Shown: positions 7,142 to 16,322, counted from the first letter of the stretch. The stretch is DNA of 64,000 nucleotides from DASQZT01 sp963728965 (GCA_963728965.1 CAVSMH010000006.1:1488001-1552000); one strand, 5' to 3'. Numbers and translations are program-made. Notes: a model not told the origin generated them from the letters alone.

Positions 7142-7671
7142 GCTATTCGAGCGAACGGATTCTCCTCAGCAGCCAGAGGGAAGGCCAAGTCTCGCGCTTC
7201 CGCGCCTGGGTCATGCTGGCCGTGCCCCTCGCCGCCATCCTGTTCCAGGTCTATGTCCCCCTCTTTTTTCAGTTCCTGGCCTTCCTCGAAATGCCCATGC
7301 TGGTGGTGGTCTACTTCGCCATCATGCGCCGCAGCCAGGTCAACGGCCTGCTCATCGGCGCCGCCGTCGGCCTGGCCCAGGACTCGCTGTCCAAGAACCC
7401 CCTGGGCATGTTCGGCATCGTCAACACGCTGGTCGGCTATTTCGCCGCCTCGGTGGGCCTCCGCCTCGATGTCGACCACCCCTTCATGCGCCTCGTCCTC
7501 TGCTTCTTCTTCTACCTGTTTCATCAGTTCATGTACTGGGTCCTCGCCCGCGCCCTGCTGGGCCACCAACTCGCCATGGAGCTTCAGAAAACGGTGATGC
7601 TGGGCGCCATGAACGCCGTCGTCGGCATCTCCCTTTTCCATTTCCTGGACAAGTTGCGCGAGCGCGCCTGA
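7138..7671 (+). CDS. mreD: Rod-shape protein MreD
   Basis: A 177-aa inner-membrane protein with about five hydrophobic helices, the length and topology of MreD. It follows mreC directly with an ATGA overlap, which supports the assignment more than sequence motifs do, since MreD is poorly conserved. The segment GAAVGLAQDSLSKNPLGMFGIVNTLVGY matches the conserved MreD core (G-x-x-x-G-L-x-x-D). It bridges MreC and the cell-wall synthases. Confidence 0.93.
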   Translation: MSYSSERILLSSQREGQVSRFRAWVMLAVPLAAILFQVYVPLFFQFLAFLEMPMLVVVYFAIMRRSQVNGLLIGAAVGLAQDSLSKNPLGMFGIVNTLVGYFAASVGLRLDVDHPFMRLVLCFFFYLFHQFMYWVLARALLGHQLAMELQKTVMLGAMNAVVGISLFHFLDKLRERA

Positions 7672-7703
7672 CCCGCCGCGGCCGCCCGTCCCACCCCCCG
7701 CGC

Positions 7704-7709
7704 TAGCAT
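7704..7709 (+). promoter_or_regulatory. -10 box (TAGCAT) directly upstream of the Mut7-C gene
   Basis: GC-TAGCAT ends six nt before the GTG start at 7716 in the 44-nt gap after mreD, and no Shine-Dalgarno sequence is present. The geometry suggests an internal leaderless promoter within the cell-shape block. Confidence 0.35.
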
Positions 7710-7715
7710 GGGAAT

Positions 7716-8471
7716 GTGGAGCCCCCGCCCGCCCGCGCCTACCTCCGCTTCTATGCCGAACTCAACGATCATCTCCCCCGCGAGCGGCGCTACCAGACCC
7801 TTTCCAGGTCGTTCGTGGTGCCCGGGCCGGTCAAAGACCTCATCGAGAGCTTCGGCGTGCCCCACACCGAGATCGAGCTGATCGCCGTCAACGGCCAGTC
7901 CGTGCCGCTCTCCTACGTCGTCCGCGATGGCGATCGCATCGCCGTCTACCCCATGTTCGAATCGTTCGATATCACCGCGGAATTGAAACTGCGCCGCGAG
8001 CCGCTGCGCGAGCCGAAGTTCGTCCTCGACGTCCACCTGGGCAGGCTCGCCGCCTACCTCCGCATGCTCGGCTTCGACACCCTCTACCGGAACTGCTACA
8101 GCGATCCGGAGCTGGTCCGCATCTCCAGTGCCGAACGCCGCATCCTGCTCACCCGCGATCGCGCCCTGCTCCTCCATCGCGACCTCACCCACGGATATTA
8201 TCTGCGCCAGACCGACAGCCGTTGCCAGCTTGCCGAAATCGTGACCCGGTTCGACCTCGCCGGCTCGATCCAGCCGTTCACGCGTTGCATGGCTTGTAAC
8301 GCCCTCCTCGCGGATGTCTCCCGCGAAGACGTCCTGGGCGAGTTGCCGCCGCGCGTCGCCGCCTCCTGCCAGGAATTTCGCCGCTGCCCCCGCTGCCGAA
8401 GAGTCTATTGGAAGGGGTCCCACTACCGCCGCATGCAGCAGTGGATCGAACAACTGGCCCCGCGCCCATGA
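7716..8471 (+). CDS. Mut7-C RNase domain protein with N-terminal ubiquitin-like fold
   Basis: A 251-aa protein with three parts. Residues about 5-85 form a ubiquitin/ThiS-like beta-grasp domain (VNGQSVPLSYVVRDGDRIAVYP). Residues about 98-185 are a Mut7-C PIN-like nuclease domain with FVLDVHLGRLAAYLRMLGFDT and the LLTRDR motif, which carry conserved acidic residues. Residues about 195-245 form a zinc ribbon with CMAC and CPRC pairs. Mut7-C proteins are predicted RNases; no substrate is known. The start is GTG at 7716; an ATG at 7708 is out of frame. It sits between mreD and the rest of the elongasome genes, and its stop overlaps the next start in ATGA. Confidence 0.88.
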   Translation: MEPPPARAYLRFYAELNDHLPRERRYQTLSRSFVVPGPVKDLIESFGVPHTEIELIAVNGQSVPLSYVVRDGDRIAVYPMFESFDITAELKLRREPLREPKFVLDVHLGRLAAYLRMLGFDTLYRNCYSDPELVRISSAERRILLTRDRALLLHRDLTHGYYLRQTDSRCQLAEIVTRFDLAGSIQPFTRCMACNALLADVSREDVLGELPPRVAASCQEFRRCPRCRRVYWKGSHYRRMQQWIEQLAPRP

Positions 8472-10339
8472 CCATCGCTGCGATCCTCCTTGCCACTTTC
8501 CGCTTCCTTCTCTGGGAAGCCCCGCTGCTGGCCGCCGGCATCCGCCTCGCGCGCTTTGCCGGCCTGCGCGACACCGCTTCCCAGTGGCTCGCCATCCTCG
8601 CCGTCAACGTCACCCTGGAAGCCTCCATCGCGGGGGCGCTCTCCTTCGCCGGCTGGAATACTCCGTGGGCCTACTGGGTCTTCGCCGCCATCTGCGCGCT
8701 CTCCGCCATCGGCCTGCGCAAATGGCCGGTCGCGCCCCTGCCGCCCCTCGGCCTCTACGCCGCCCTCACCGCGCCGCTCATCCTGCTTTCCTTCCGGCCC
8801 GTCGAAGAGATCGATTCCATCAATTACCTGCACTACCTCATCGACTGGATGGCCAACCGCGCCACCCCCTACGTCTTCGCCACCAACTACGTGGCCTTCT
8901 GGGAGCTCTCGTTTCTGCCCGCGTGGATCGTCACCCGCGTCGATCTTTTCTTCCCGCTGCTGGCGCTCAAAGCCGTGGCGATGCTCGGCCTCGCCCTCTG
9001 GCTCGTGGGGCGCGAACTCGGGCTCCATGGACGCCTGCTCGGCACCGCCGTCTTCGGCGCGCTCCTCATGCGCCACTATTGGGTCGAAAACTCGGGCGTG
9101 CCCACGCTGAAGAACGACGCGCTGCACGGCGCGGGCTTCCTCCTCCTCACCCTGGTGCTGCTGCACCTCGCGCGCCGCCCGCTCACTCCGGGCGACCTCG
9201 CTTTTCTGGCCTTCGGCGTCGCCTTCGCTTCGGTCAAATACACCGGCATTTTCTTCGCGGCGCTTGTGTTGGCCGTCGTGTGGTGGCGCGCGCCGGGCTC
9301 CCGCCGTGCCGTGCTGTTCTGGCCGGGCCTGCTGTTCCTCCTCACCAGCGGCCACTATTACCTCCACAACCTGCTGCGCTACGGCAGCCCCTTCTACCCC
9401 TTCCAGCTCAACTTCGGTCCTCTCCACCTGCCCGGCGCCGCCGACCTCAGCTACAGCTCCATCCTCTACAACCTCCACGACCCGCGCCTGTGGCGGGCGC
9501 TGTTCCTCCCCGCCGGCGGCATCTCGCCCGCCGGCGTCCTGTTCCCGGCCATCCTGGCCGGTGCGCTGCTTGCCTCGGCCGCCCACCTCGCCCGCGCCCT
9601 CCGCCGCCGTGCCATGACGCCCCCCGCGTGGACCGCCTTCGCCCTTCTCTGCGGCTGGCTGCTCTACTTCCGCTCCGTGTACAGCGCCTGCGCCGCGCCC
9701 GGCGATCTCGCCTTCCTGGTGAACAACCTCAACAGCATTCGCTACGTGGATGGCGTGCTCGCCCTCAGCGAGCTCCTGCTGGTCGCGCTGCTGGCAAGCC
9801 GGCCCTGGCTCGCCGCCGGGCTGATCGCCCTCAACGCCGCCAGCCGCCTGTGGCTGCTCTACCGCCGCGAGACGCTGCCCCTGGCGATGCTCCTGGCCGC
9901 GGCCGCGCTGGCGCTGCTGATCTTCACCCTGCCGCGCCTGCGCACGCTCCCGGTGGCGCTGCTCTGTCTGGTGATCGCCGGCCCCTTCCTGGTGGAGAGC
10001 AACCGCCCGCGCTGGACGGTCTGGTGGAACGATCTCAAGCCCGCTCTCGCCCGCGTCCGTGGCCCGGATCTGGCCACCCTCGCCGTTCCCGAAGGCGGCT
10101 ACTTCGCCGGCCATGTCGTGGCCGCCGGCAACCCCGTGGACCCGCGCGTCCGTTCGCTCTCTCTCGATGAGGTCCGCCTGGCCCGCCCCCGCTACCTCGC
10201 CCTCCTGGTCACTCCCGGCGCCGATGCCGCCGCCTGGCGCGCCCGCTATCTCCCCACCCTTTTGAAATCGGGTTACAAGCCTGTCATCGAAAGTTCCTCG
10301 GGCGAACTTTGGGAATTCCCGAAGCTTCCGCTACAATAA
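8468..10339 (+). CDS. Multi-pass membrane protein, GT-C glycosyltransferase-like
   Basis: A 623-aa inner-membrane protein with about 12-13 hydrophobic segments. The first periplasmic loop contains RPVEEIDSINYLHYLIDW, with two acidic residues followed by Asp, which resembles the acidic motif in the first loop of GT-C glycosyltransferases (PMT/ArnT/GT39 type). GT-C enzymes transfer sugars from polyprenyl-phosphate donors to envelope acceptors. No family name can be given with confidence. The gene is coupled to the Mut7-C gene by an ATGA overlap and lies just before mrdA, so it may modify envelope glycans made during elongation. The small C-terminal domain after the last helix (about 100 residues) is soluble. 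Confidence 0.65.
   Translation: MTIAAILLATFRFLLWEAPLLAAGIRLARFAGLRDTASQWLAILAVNVTLEASIAGALSFAGWNTPWAYWVFAAICALSAIGLRKWPVAPLPPLGLYAALTAPLILLSFRPVEEIDSINYLHYLIDWMANRATPYVFATNYVAFWELSFLPAWIVTRVDLFFPLLALKAVAMLGLALWLVGRELGLHGRLLGTAVFGALLMRHYWVENSGVPTLKNDALHGAGFLLLTLVLLHLARRPLTPGDLAFLAFGVAFASVKYTGIFFAALVLAVVWWRAPGSRRAVLFWPGLLFLLTSGHYYLHNLLRYGSPFYPFQLNFGPLHLPGAADLSYSSILYNLHDPRLWRALFLPAGGISPAGVLFPAILAGALLASAAHLARALRRRAMTPPAWTAFALLCGWLLYFRSVYSACAAPGDLAFLVNNLNSIRYVDGVLALSELLLVALLASRPWLAAGLIALNAASRLWLLYRRETLPLAMLLAAAALALLIFTLPRLRTLPVALLCLVIAGPFLVESNRPRWTVWWNDLKPALARVRGPDLATLAVPEGGYFAGHVVAAGNPVDPRVRSLSLDEVRLARPRYLALLVTPGADAAAWRARYLPTLLKSGYKPVIESSSGELWEFPKLPLQ
10332..10337 (+). promoter_or_regulatory. Possible -10 (TACAAT) for mrdA
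   Basis: GC-TACAAT overlaps the end of the GT-C-like gene and lies 44 nt before the mrdA GTG. It has the same GCTANNNT form as other putative -10s in the window. No clear -35 was seen. Confidence 0.3.
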
Positions 10340-10367
10340 GGAAAGAGCCTGCAAGGAAAGAGCCTGC
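10338..10367 (+). repeat. Perfect 15-bp tandem duplication in the mrdA leader
   Basis: AAGGAAAGAGCCTGC at 10338-10352 is repeated at once at 10353-10367. Each copy holds an AAGGA Shine-Dalgarno-like core, but both lie 14 nt or more upstream of the proposed GTG at 10382. The duplication may be recent and could alter translation of mrdA. Confidence 0.8.
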
Positions 10368-10381
10368 TCAAGCTCCTGTTT

Positions 10382-12352
10382 GTGATCCCTCCGCCGGTTG
10401 ATCCACAACTCGAAAGCCAGTCGCAGATCCCCGAAAAACCGCCTTTGCGCGACGACGCGCACTTCGCGGCCGGTAAGATCGCCGTCTTCCAGTACCTCAC
10501 CGTCGCCATCTTCCTGTTCCTGATTTCGGGATTCTGGAAGCTCCAGGTCCAGAACCCCGAGTATTACGACGAGCGCGCCCAGGGCAACAGCATCAAGTCC
10601 GTCCCTATCCTCGCCCCCCGCGGCCGCATCCTCGATCGCGATGGCCGCGTGATCGTCGATAACCACGCCTCCTTTACCCTCATCCTCACCCGCGACACGC
10701 TCAAAGAGGAGCACCTGCTCCCCATCGCCCAGGGCCTCGATCTCGACTACAACGACCTGGTCGCGCGCGTCAAACGCTTCAAGCAGCAGCCCAAGTACGT
10801 GCCCATCGTGGTCAAGCAGGAACTCACTCCGGGCGACCTGTCCTTCGTCGATTCGCACCACGAATTCTTTCCCGAAATGGTCCTCATCCAGGCGCAGCGC
10901 CGCCTCTATCCGCAGAACGGCATGCTCGCCCACGTCATCGGCTACACCGGAGAAATCAGCGAAACCGAGCTCGACTCGCCGGACTTCGCCAGCTATGATC
11001 CCGGCGCCGTCGTGGGCAAGTTCGGCATCGAACGCGAGTACAACGACCTGCTCACCGGCGTCGATGGACAGCGCCAGGTGATCGTGGACAATCGCGGGCA
11101 GGTCCACCGCGTGCTGGCCACCAAGAAGCCCGTTCCCGGCAAAGACCTCCAGCTCACCATCGATCTCGACCTTCAGGCAGTGGCCGAGCTGGCCATGGAT
11201 AACGGCGTCCGCGAGATGCACATCGATCACAAGAACGGCGCCGTGGTGGCCCTCAATCCCCGCACCGGTGAAGTGCTGGCCATGGTCAGCCGCCCCACCT
11301 TCGATCCCAACCAGTTCCCGCCCAAATCGAAGGAGTGGAAGCAAATCCTCGACAATCCCGATCATCCGCTCATGAACAAGGCCATCCAGGCGCAGCAGGC
11401 CCCCGGCTCCACGTTCAAACCGTTTGTCGCCCTGGCCGGCCTGGAGTCCGGCGCGATCGACGACAAGTTCGGCGTGCATTGTTCGGGCGGCGTCAGCCTC
11501 TACGGCCACTACTATCATTGCTGGGTCAAAAAGGGGCACGGCGGCATCACCCTGCACAACGGCATCGTCCATTCCTGCGATACGTACTTCTACACCATCG
11601 GCGCCAAGATGGGCATCGACAACATCGCCTTCTATGGCGACCTCGTCGGCTTCGGTCACCCCACCGGCATCGACCTGCCGCATGAAAACTCCGGCATTAT
11701 GCCCTCCGCCGAATGGAAGCTCCGCACCCAGCGGCAGAAGTGGTACGCCGGGGAAACGCCGTCGGTGGCCATCGGCCAGGGTGCGGTCACCGTCACGCCC
11801 CTGCAGTTGGCGCGCGCCATCGGCGGACTCGCCATCGGCGGCACCTGGCACCAGCCGCACCTCGTCAAAGCCGACGATGGCAAAGACAAGCCCGTCACCT
11901 GGTCCCTCAATCCGGACAACGTGAAAAAGGTGATCGACGGCATGTGGGGCGTGGTCAACGAGGGCGGCGGCACCGGCGGTCGCGCCCGCCTGCCCAACCT
12001 CGATGTCTGCGGCAAGACCGGATCGGCCCAGCTCGCTTCCAACGAATACCTCAAGGGTGTTGGCGCCTCCAACGCCAAACACCTCAAGGACAACGCCTGG
12101 TTCGAGGGCTTCGCCCCGCGCGACAATCCCGAAATCGTGGTGGTGGCGCTGTTCGAACACGGCGAGCACGGCCAGTATGCCGCGCCCATCGTCAAGGACA
12201 TCATCAAAGCCTACTTCGACAAAAAGGTGAGGGTCTCGCTCTTACAGCACGAAAAGGCCGCCGAACAGCAGAAGCTCGCCGCCTTGAGCGGCCTGGGCCT
12301 GCCTCCGGCATCCGCCCCTCCCGCCGTTCCCGGTCCCGCCGCGCAGAATTAA
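10382..12352 (+). CDS. mrdA: Penicillin-binding protein 2 (elongasome transpeptidase)
   Basis: A 656-aa class B PBP of normal length. One membrane helix at about 38-58 is followed by the pedestal domain with the conserved RGRILDRDGRVI segment and a transpeptidase domain with S343-T-F-K (active serine), the S398-C-D motif (the usual SxN has Asp here, as in many PBP2s) and K545-T-G. It cross-links peptidoglycan with RodA as partner; rodA starts two nt after its stop. The start is GTG at 10382. The C-terminal tail (about 620-656, rich in Ala and Pro) is longer than typical. Confidence 0.96.
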   Translation: MIPPPVDPQLESQSQIPEKPPLRDDAHFAAGKIAVFQYLTVAIFLFLISGFWKLQVQNPEYYDERAQGNSIKSVPILAPRGRILDRDGRVIVDNHASFTLILTRDTLKEEHLLPIAQGLDLDYNDLVARVKRFKQQPKYVPIVVKQELTPGDLSFVDSHHEFFPEMVLIQAQRRLYPQNGMLAHVIGYTGEISETELDSPDFASYDPGAVVGKFGIEREYNDLLTGVDGQRQVIVDNRGQVHRVLATKKPVPGKDLQLTIDLDLQAVAELAMDNGVREMHIDHKNGAVVALNPRTGEVLAMVSRPTFDPNQFPPKSKEWKQILDNPDHPLMNKAIQAQQAPGSTFKPFVALAGLESGAIDDKFGVHCSGGVSLYGHYYHCWVKKGHGGITLHNGIVHSCDTYFYTIGAKMGIDNIAFYGDLVGFGHPTGIDLPHENSGIMPSAEWKLRTQRQKWYAGETPSVAIGQGAVTVTPLQLARAIGGLAIGGTWHQPHLVKADDGKDKPVTWSLNPDNVKKVIDGMWGVVNEGGGTGGRARLPNLDVCGKTGSAQLASNEYLKGVGASNAKHLKDNAWFEGFAPRDNPEIVVVALFEHGEHGQYAAPIVKDIIKAYFDKKVRVSLLQHEKAAEQQKLAALSGLGLPPASAPPAVPGPAAQN

Positions 12353-12354
12353 TT

Positions 12355-13452
12355 ATGGCCAAATACCTTTCTCCCCGCGATATCGATTGGCCGCTCTTGC
12401 TCATCACCCTCGCCGTCTGCGGCGTGGGCGTCCTCCAGATCTATAGCGCCACCCTCGATACCGATTTCCACGGCGCCTGGTGGAAGCAGCTCGTCTATGT
12501 GGCGGGCGGCATCTTCCTCATGTGGCTCATCCTCGCCCTGGACTACCACGCGCTCCTCCACAACGTGCCGGTGCTGTTCGTTGGTAGCGTGCTGGCCCTC
12601 CTCGTTACCTATGCCATCGGCGAATCCGCCTTCGGTTCCAAACGCTGGATTCCCCTCGGCGGCGGCCTCCACTTACAGGTATCGGAATTTGTCAAGCTCG
12701 TTATAATATTGTTGGTAGCCCGCTATCTCACCGACTACGTCAAGACGGATGAACTGGAAATCCGCGAAATGCTGATGCTGTCGGGGATGGTGCTGGTTCC
12801 CGCGGTCCTGGTTTTGAAACAACCGGATCTGGGGACTTCGCTGACGTACATCGCGGTATTGATCGTCGGTGCGTTCATAGCGGGACTGCGTTGGAAGTAT
12901 GTTGCCGTGATCGCCATCATCACGGTCTTCGTGCTTCCGCTGTCGTGGATGTACGGTCTGAAAGACTATCAAAAGGCGCGCCTGGTGAGCTTCATGGACC
13001 CCGACCGGGACCCCCAGGGGACCGGCTATCAACTCATCCAATCCCAGATTGCCGTGGGAGCGGGCGGTATGTTGGGAAAGGGTATCTCCAAGGGCACCCA
13101 GACGCATCTCCGGTTTCTCCCCGTTCCGCACAAGGATTTTATCTTTTCGGCGTTCGCCGAAGAACATGGGTTTGTCGGTGTAATGGTCGTCCTGGCCATG
13201 TATTTTGTCATGATCATGCGCATCGTCCAGAATGCGCAAACGGCGCCCGATCGCGCAGGTATGTATATCTGCATGGGAGTGGCCGGCCTGTTTCTGTTCC
13301 ACATCCTGGTGAATGTCGGAATGGTGGCGGGCATGATGCCGGTTACCGGCATTCCGCTTCCTTTCATGAGTGCCGGCGGTTCAAGTGTCTGGTCGAGCTT
13401 TTTGGCATTGGGGCTGGTAAACAACGTCCGCCTCAGAAGATTTGTGAATTAG
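12355..13452 (+). CDS. rodA: Peptidoglycan polymerase RodA
   Basis: A 365-aa SEDS-family glycosyltransferase with ten predicted membrane helices, the usual size. Conserved features include GSKRWIPLGG, the SEFVKLVIILLVARYL segment, QPDLGTSL with the catalytically required Asp, and the C-terminal PLPFMSAGGSS signature. It polymerises lipid II into glycan strands for the elongasome and pairs with PBP2, which is encoded immediately upstream with a two-nt gap. The ATG at 12355 is chosen by the family N-terminus (SPRDIDWPLLLI); an open frame continues upstream but overlaps mrdA. Confidence 0.96.
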   Translation: MAKYLSPRDIDWPLLLITLAVCGVGVLQIYSATLDTDFHGAWWKQLVYVAGGIFLMWLILALDYHALLHNVPVLFVGSVLALLVTYAIGESAFGSKRWIPLGGGLHLQVSEFVKLVIILLVARYLTDYVKTDELEIREMLMLSGMVLVPAVLVLKQPDLGTSLTYIAVLIVGAFIAGLRWKYVAVIAIITVFVLPLSWMYGLKDYQKARLVSFMDPDRDPQGTGYQLIQSQIAVGAGGMLGKGISKGTQTHLRFLPVPHKDFIFSAFAEEHGFVGVMVVLAMYFVMIMRIVQNAQTAPDRAGMYICMGVAGLFLFHILVNVGMVAGMMPVTGIPLPFMSAGGSSVWSSFLALGLVNNVRLRRFVN

Positions 13453-13724
13453 GCGCGCGCCGGGCCGGGCCCATGCCCGCGGTCGGCGCGCAGAAAGGTT
13501 TTGGGAGCCGGTAGAGACCCTCGGGACGGTGGCGCGCAGGCGCTCTCCCGATGTTTAGGAAGGGGTTCCCGGCCGGGTGGTGTTTGAGGTTCCGACTCCG
13601 CCTCCGGCCAGCGTGAGTTTTTGAAGTCCGTTTTCGCCGCCGGGGCCTTCCCGGACGGCGCGAACCACGCAAGGCGCTCACCTCCCCATCGGTTTCTCCT
13701 CTATCCGCTCCTCTGGAGGTGTCG
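13453..13724. other. Intergenic leader between rodA and the RNase E/G gene
   Basis: No gene is supported in these 272 nt. A GC-rich hairpin at 13455-13491 follows rodA and could slow or stop transcription, though no T-tract follows. The rest is probably the 5' leader of the RNase E/G gene; such leaders are often targets of autoregulation in other bacteria. Confidence 0.4.
13455..13491 (+). terminator. GC-rich hairpin after rodA
   Basis: GCGCGCCG (13455-13462) pairs with CGGCGCGC (13484-13491), and the loop contains further self-complementary GGGC/GCCC. The following sequence (AGAAAGGTTTTGG) has only a short T run, so intrinsic termination is uncertain. Confidence 0.4.
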
Positions 13725-16322
13725 ATGTCAAAGGAGTTGGTAATCTCGGCGGGCCGTCACGAAACCCGCGTGGCAATCGTCGAGGATGACCAGGTAGTCG
13801 AAGTCTACCATCAACGCGAAAACGAATATTCTCTCGCCGGCAGCATCCACAAGGGCAGGGTCACGCGCGTGCTGCCAGGCATGCAGTCGGCCTTCGTCGA
13901 TATCGGCCTGGATCGCGACGCGTTCCTCTACGTCTCCGATTTCTTCGAAGACAACGAGGAATACGACAAGATCGTCACCAGCGTCGAGGATAAGGTCCTC
14001 AAGCTGGATCGGCCCGCGCCCGTGACCGCCGCGCCGCCCGCCGCCGTCACGGTCGTGACCCAGGCCGAACCCGAAGAGATCGCCGACGTGCCCGGCGAAG
14101 AGGCCGCCGTCGTGGCCGAAGCCGCCAGCCCGGTAGCCGCCCCCGCGCCGTTCGCCGATCCGCGGCGCGACGATCGCGACCGCCGCGGCCGCCGCTCGCG
14201 CCGCCGCCGCAGCCAGAAACCGTCCGGCGCACGCGGACTGCCCGAATCCAAGTTCTATTCCCCCACCGGCCGCCCCGAAGCCGAACCCGAGCCGCCCCCG
14301 CGCCGCGCTCCCCAACCCGAACCCGCCACCGCCGAAGCCCCGGCACACCCCGAAGACTTCTTCGTCCTGCCCGGTGAATCGCTGGCCAAGTATACTCAGC
14401 CCGGCTTCGAAGAGGACGAAGTCCCGGGTGCCGGCATGGCTCCCGAAGCGCCCGTCGGATTTGACCCCGCCGAAGAAGAGCCCGACGAACCCGACGTTTT
14501 CGAGGACGAGCAACCGCCCGCTCTCGCCGCCGAACCCGCGCCCGAGCCGCCGGCTGAACCCGCCCCGGTCCCCGAACCGCGCGCTGCCGCCGCCGCTTCG
14601 GCCGCCGAACGGGAACTGCCCTCCTCCGAACCCGCCGAGGCCCCCGCCGCCGCGGAAGCCGAAACCGCCGAAGACACCGATGTCGTCTCCACCGACGCCG
14701 CCGAGCCGCTCGAGGATGCTCCTGCCGCCCGGGAACTCGAGCCCGCGAACGCCGCCGGCGAACTCGACGCCGAACCCGCCGCATCCTCCGAACCCGCCGA
14801 AGGGACCGAAGCGGCTCTCGCTCCGGATGCCGCCGGGGAATCCGCCGTCGAAGTGGACGAAGGCCCCGAGCCTGCGCGCATTCCCACCAGCCTCACCGCC
14901 ACCCTGCGCGAGCAGGGCCCCCGCTACCTGCACCGCGTCTCCCGCCGCATGCGCCGCCGCGGCCGCGATAGCCGGGACCCGCGCGAAGGCCGCGGCCCCG
15001 ATGGCCGTGAGCCGCGCGAAGGCCGTGGCCCCGCCGCGCCCGCCGAGCCCCGCGTACAGGAACTCCGCACCGCCGCCCCGCCGTCCGCGCCCCCTCCCGC
15101 CCGCTCCGAAAAAGCCGCCGCTCCTTCCATTGCCGACCTGCTGCGGGAAGGCCAGGAAATCATCGTCCAGATCGCCAAGGAGCCCCTCGGACAGAAGGGC
15201 GCGCGCATTACCTCGCACATCGCCCTCCCCGGCCGCTTCCTGGTGTACATGCCCACCGTCGATCACATCGGCGTCTCCCGCAAGATCCCCAGCGACGAAG
15301 AGCGCTCCCGCCTCAAACGTGTCCTCCAGTCCAACCGCACCGGCATCCCCGGCGGCTACATTGTCCGCACCGCCGGCGAAGGCCGCTCCGAAGAGGAACT
15401 CCGCGCCGACATGATGTTCCTTTACAACCTCTGGCTCGACATGCGCCAGAAGGCCGAGCGGCGCCCCGCGCCCGTCCTCATCCACCACGACCTTAACGTC
15501 GTCGAGCGCGTCCTCCGCGACCAGCTCACCTCCGCCTTCAAAAGCATCTGGGTCGATGGCGAAGATGCCTACGAGAACGTCCTGCGCTTCGTTCAGCGCT
15601 TTCAGCCCGCCCTGGTGAACCGCGTCAAGATGTACACCCGCAGCAATCCGATCTTCGACGAGTTCGGTATCACCGCCGAGCTGGAGAAGGCCCTCCGTCC
15701 CAAGGTCTGGCTCAAATCCGGCGGCTATATCGTCATCAACCAGACCGAAGCGCTGGTGGCGGTGGACGTCAACACCGGCAAGTTCGTAGGCAAATCGAAC
15801 CGTCTCGAGGACACCATTGTCCGCACCAATACCGATGCCATTAAGGAGATCGTGCGCCAGATCCGCCTTCGCGACCTGGGTGGCATCATCGTGGTGGACT
15901 TCATCGATATGGACGAGCGCAAGAATCGACAGAAGGTGATGCAGTCGCTCGAAGAAGCCATGCGCAGCGACCGCGCCCCTTACAAGATTCTCCAGTTCAA
16001 CGATTTCGGCCTGGTGGCCATCACCCGCAAGCGCGTCAAGCAAAGCCTCGAGCGCACCCTCTGCACGCCCTGCCCCTACTGCGAAGGCGCCGGCTACGTG
16101 AAGAGCCCGCAGACCGTGGTGAGCGAAATCCTCCAGGAAGCCCAGAAGATTGCCCGGAGCCTGGAAGGCAAGGACGTGATGCTGCGCGTCGCGCCCGATA
16201 TCGCACGCCTGCTCAAGTCGAACCAGAACAGCTTCCTCCAGGAGCTGGAGGAAATCCTGGGCCGCACTGTGATCGTCAAGAGCGACGTCCAGCTTCACCA
16301 GGAAAAGTTCGACCTCGCCTAG
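13725..16322 (+). CDS. rng: Ribonuclease E/G family endoribonuclease with split S1 domain
   Basis: An 865-aa RNase E/G. Residues 1 to about 75 (KELVISAGRHETRVAIVEDD...GRVTRVLPGMQSAFVDIGLDRDAFLYVSD) are the first half of the S1 domain. The second half resumes near 466 (SIADLLREGQEIIVQIAKEPLGQKGARIT). Between them lies a low-complexity insert of about 390 residues, rich in Pro, Ala and Glu with Arg-rich patches. The DNase I-like catalytic core has D681 (VDVNTGKF) and D725 (IVVDFIDM), equivalent to E. coli RNase E D303 and D346, and the zinc-link CTPCPYC begins at 780. The enzyme processes rRNA and mRNA. A GTG lies at 13719, but GGAGG five nt before ATG 13725 decides the start. Confidence 0.95.
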   Translation: MSKELVISAGRHETRVAIVEDDQVVEVYHQRENEYSLAGSIHKGRVTRVLPGMQSAFVDIGLDRDAFLYVSDFFEDNEEYDKIVTSVEDKVLKLDRPAPVTAAPPAAVTVVTQAEPEEIADVPGEEAAVVAEAASPVAAPAPFADPRRDDRDRRGRRSRRRRSQKPSGARGLPESKFYSPTGRPEAEPEPPPRRAPQPEPATAEAPAHPEDFFVLPGESLAKYTQPGFEEDEVPGAGMAPEAPVGFDPAEEEPDEPDVFEDEQPPALAAEPAPEPPAEPAPVPEPRAAAAASAAERELPSSEPAEAPAAAEAETAEDTDVVSTDAAEPLEDAPAARELEPANAAGELDAEPAASSEPAEGTEAALAPDAAGESAVEVDEGPEPARIPTSLTATLREQGPRYLHRVSRRMRRRGRDSRDPREGRGPDGREPREGRGPAAPAEPRVQELRTAAPPSAPPPARSEKAAAPSIADLLREGQEIIVQIAKEPLGQKGARITSHIALPGRFLVYMPTVDHIGVSRKIPSDEERSRLKRVLQSNRTGIPGGYIVRTAGEGRSEEELRADMMFLYNLWLDMRQKAERRPAPVLIHHDLNVVERVLRDQLTSAFKSIWVDGEDAYENVLRFVQRFQPALVNRVKMYTRSNPIFDEFGITAELEKALRPKVWLKSGGYIVINQTEALVAVDVNTGKFVGKSNRLEDTIVRTNTDAIKEIVRQIRLRDLGGIIVVDFIDMDERKNRQKVMQSLEEAMRSDRAPYKILQFNDFGLVAITRKRVKQSLERTLCTPCPYCEGAGYVKSPQTVVSEILQEAQKIARSLEGKDVMLRVAPDIARLLKSNQNSFLQELEEILGRTVIVKSDVQLHQEKFDLA

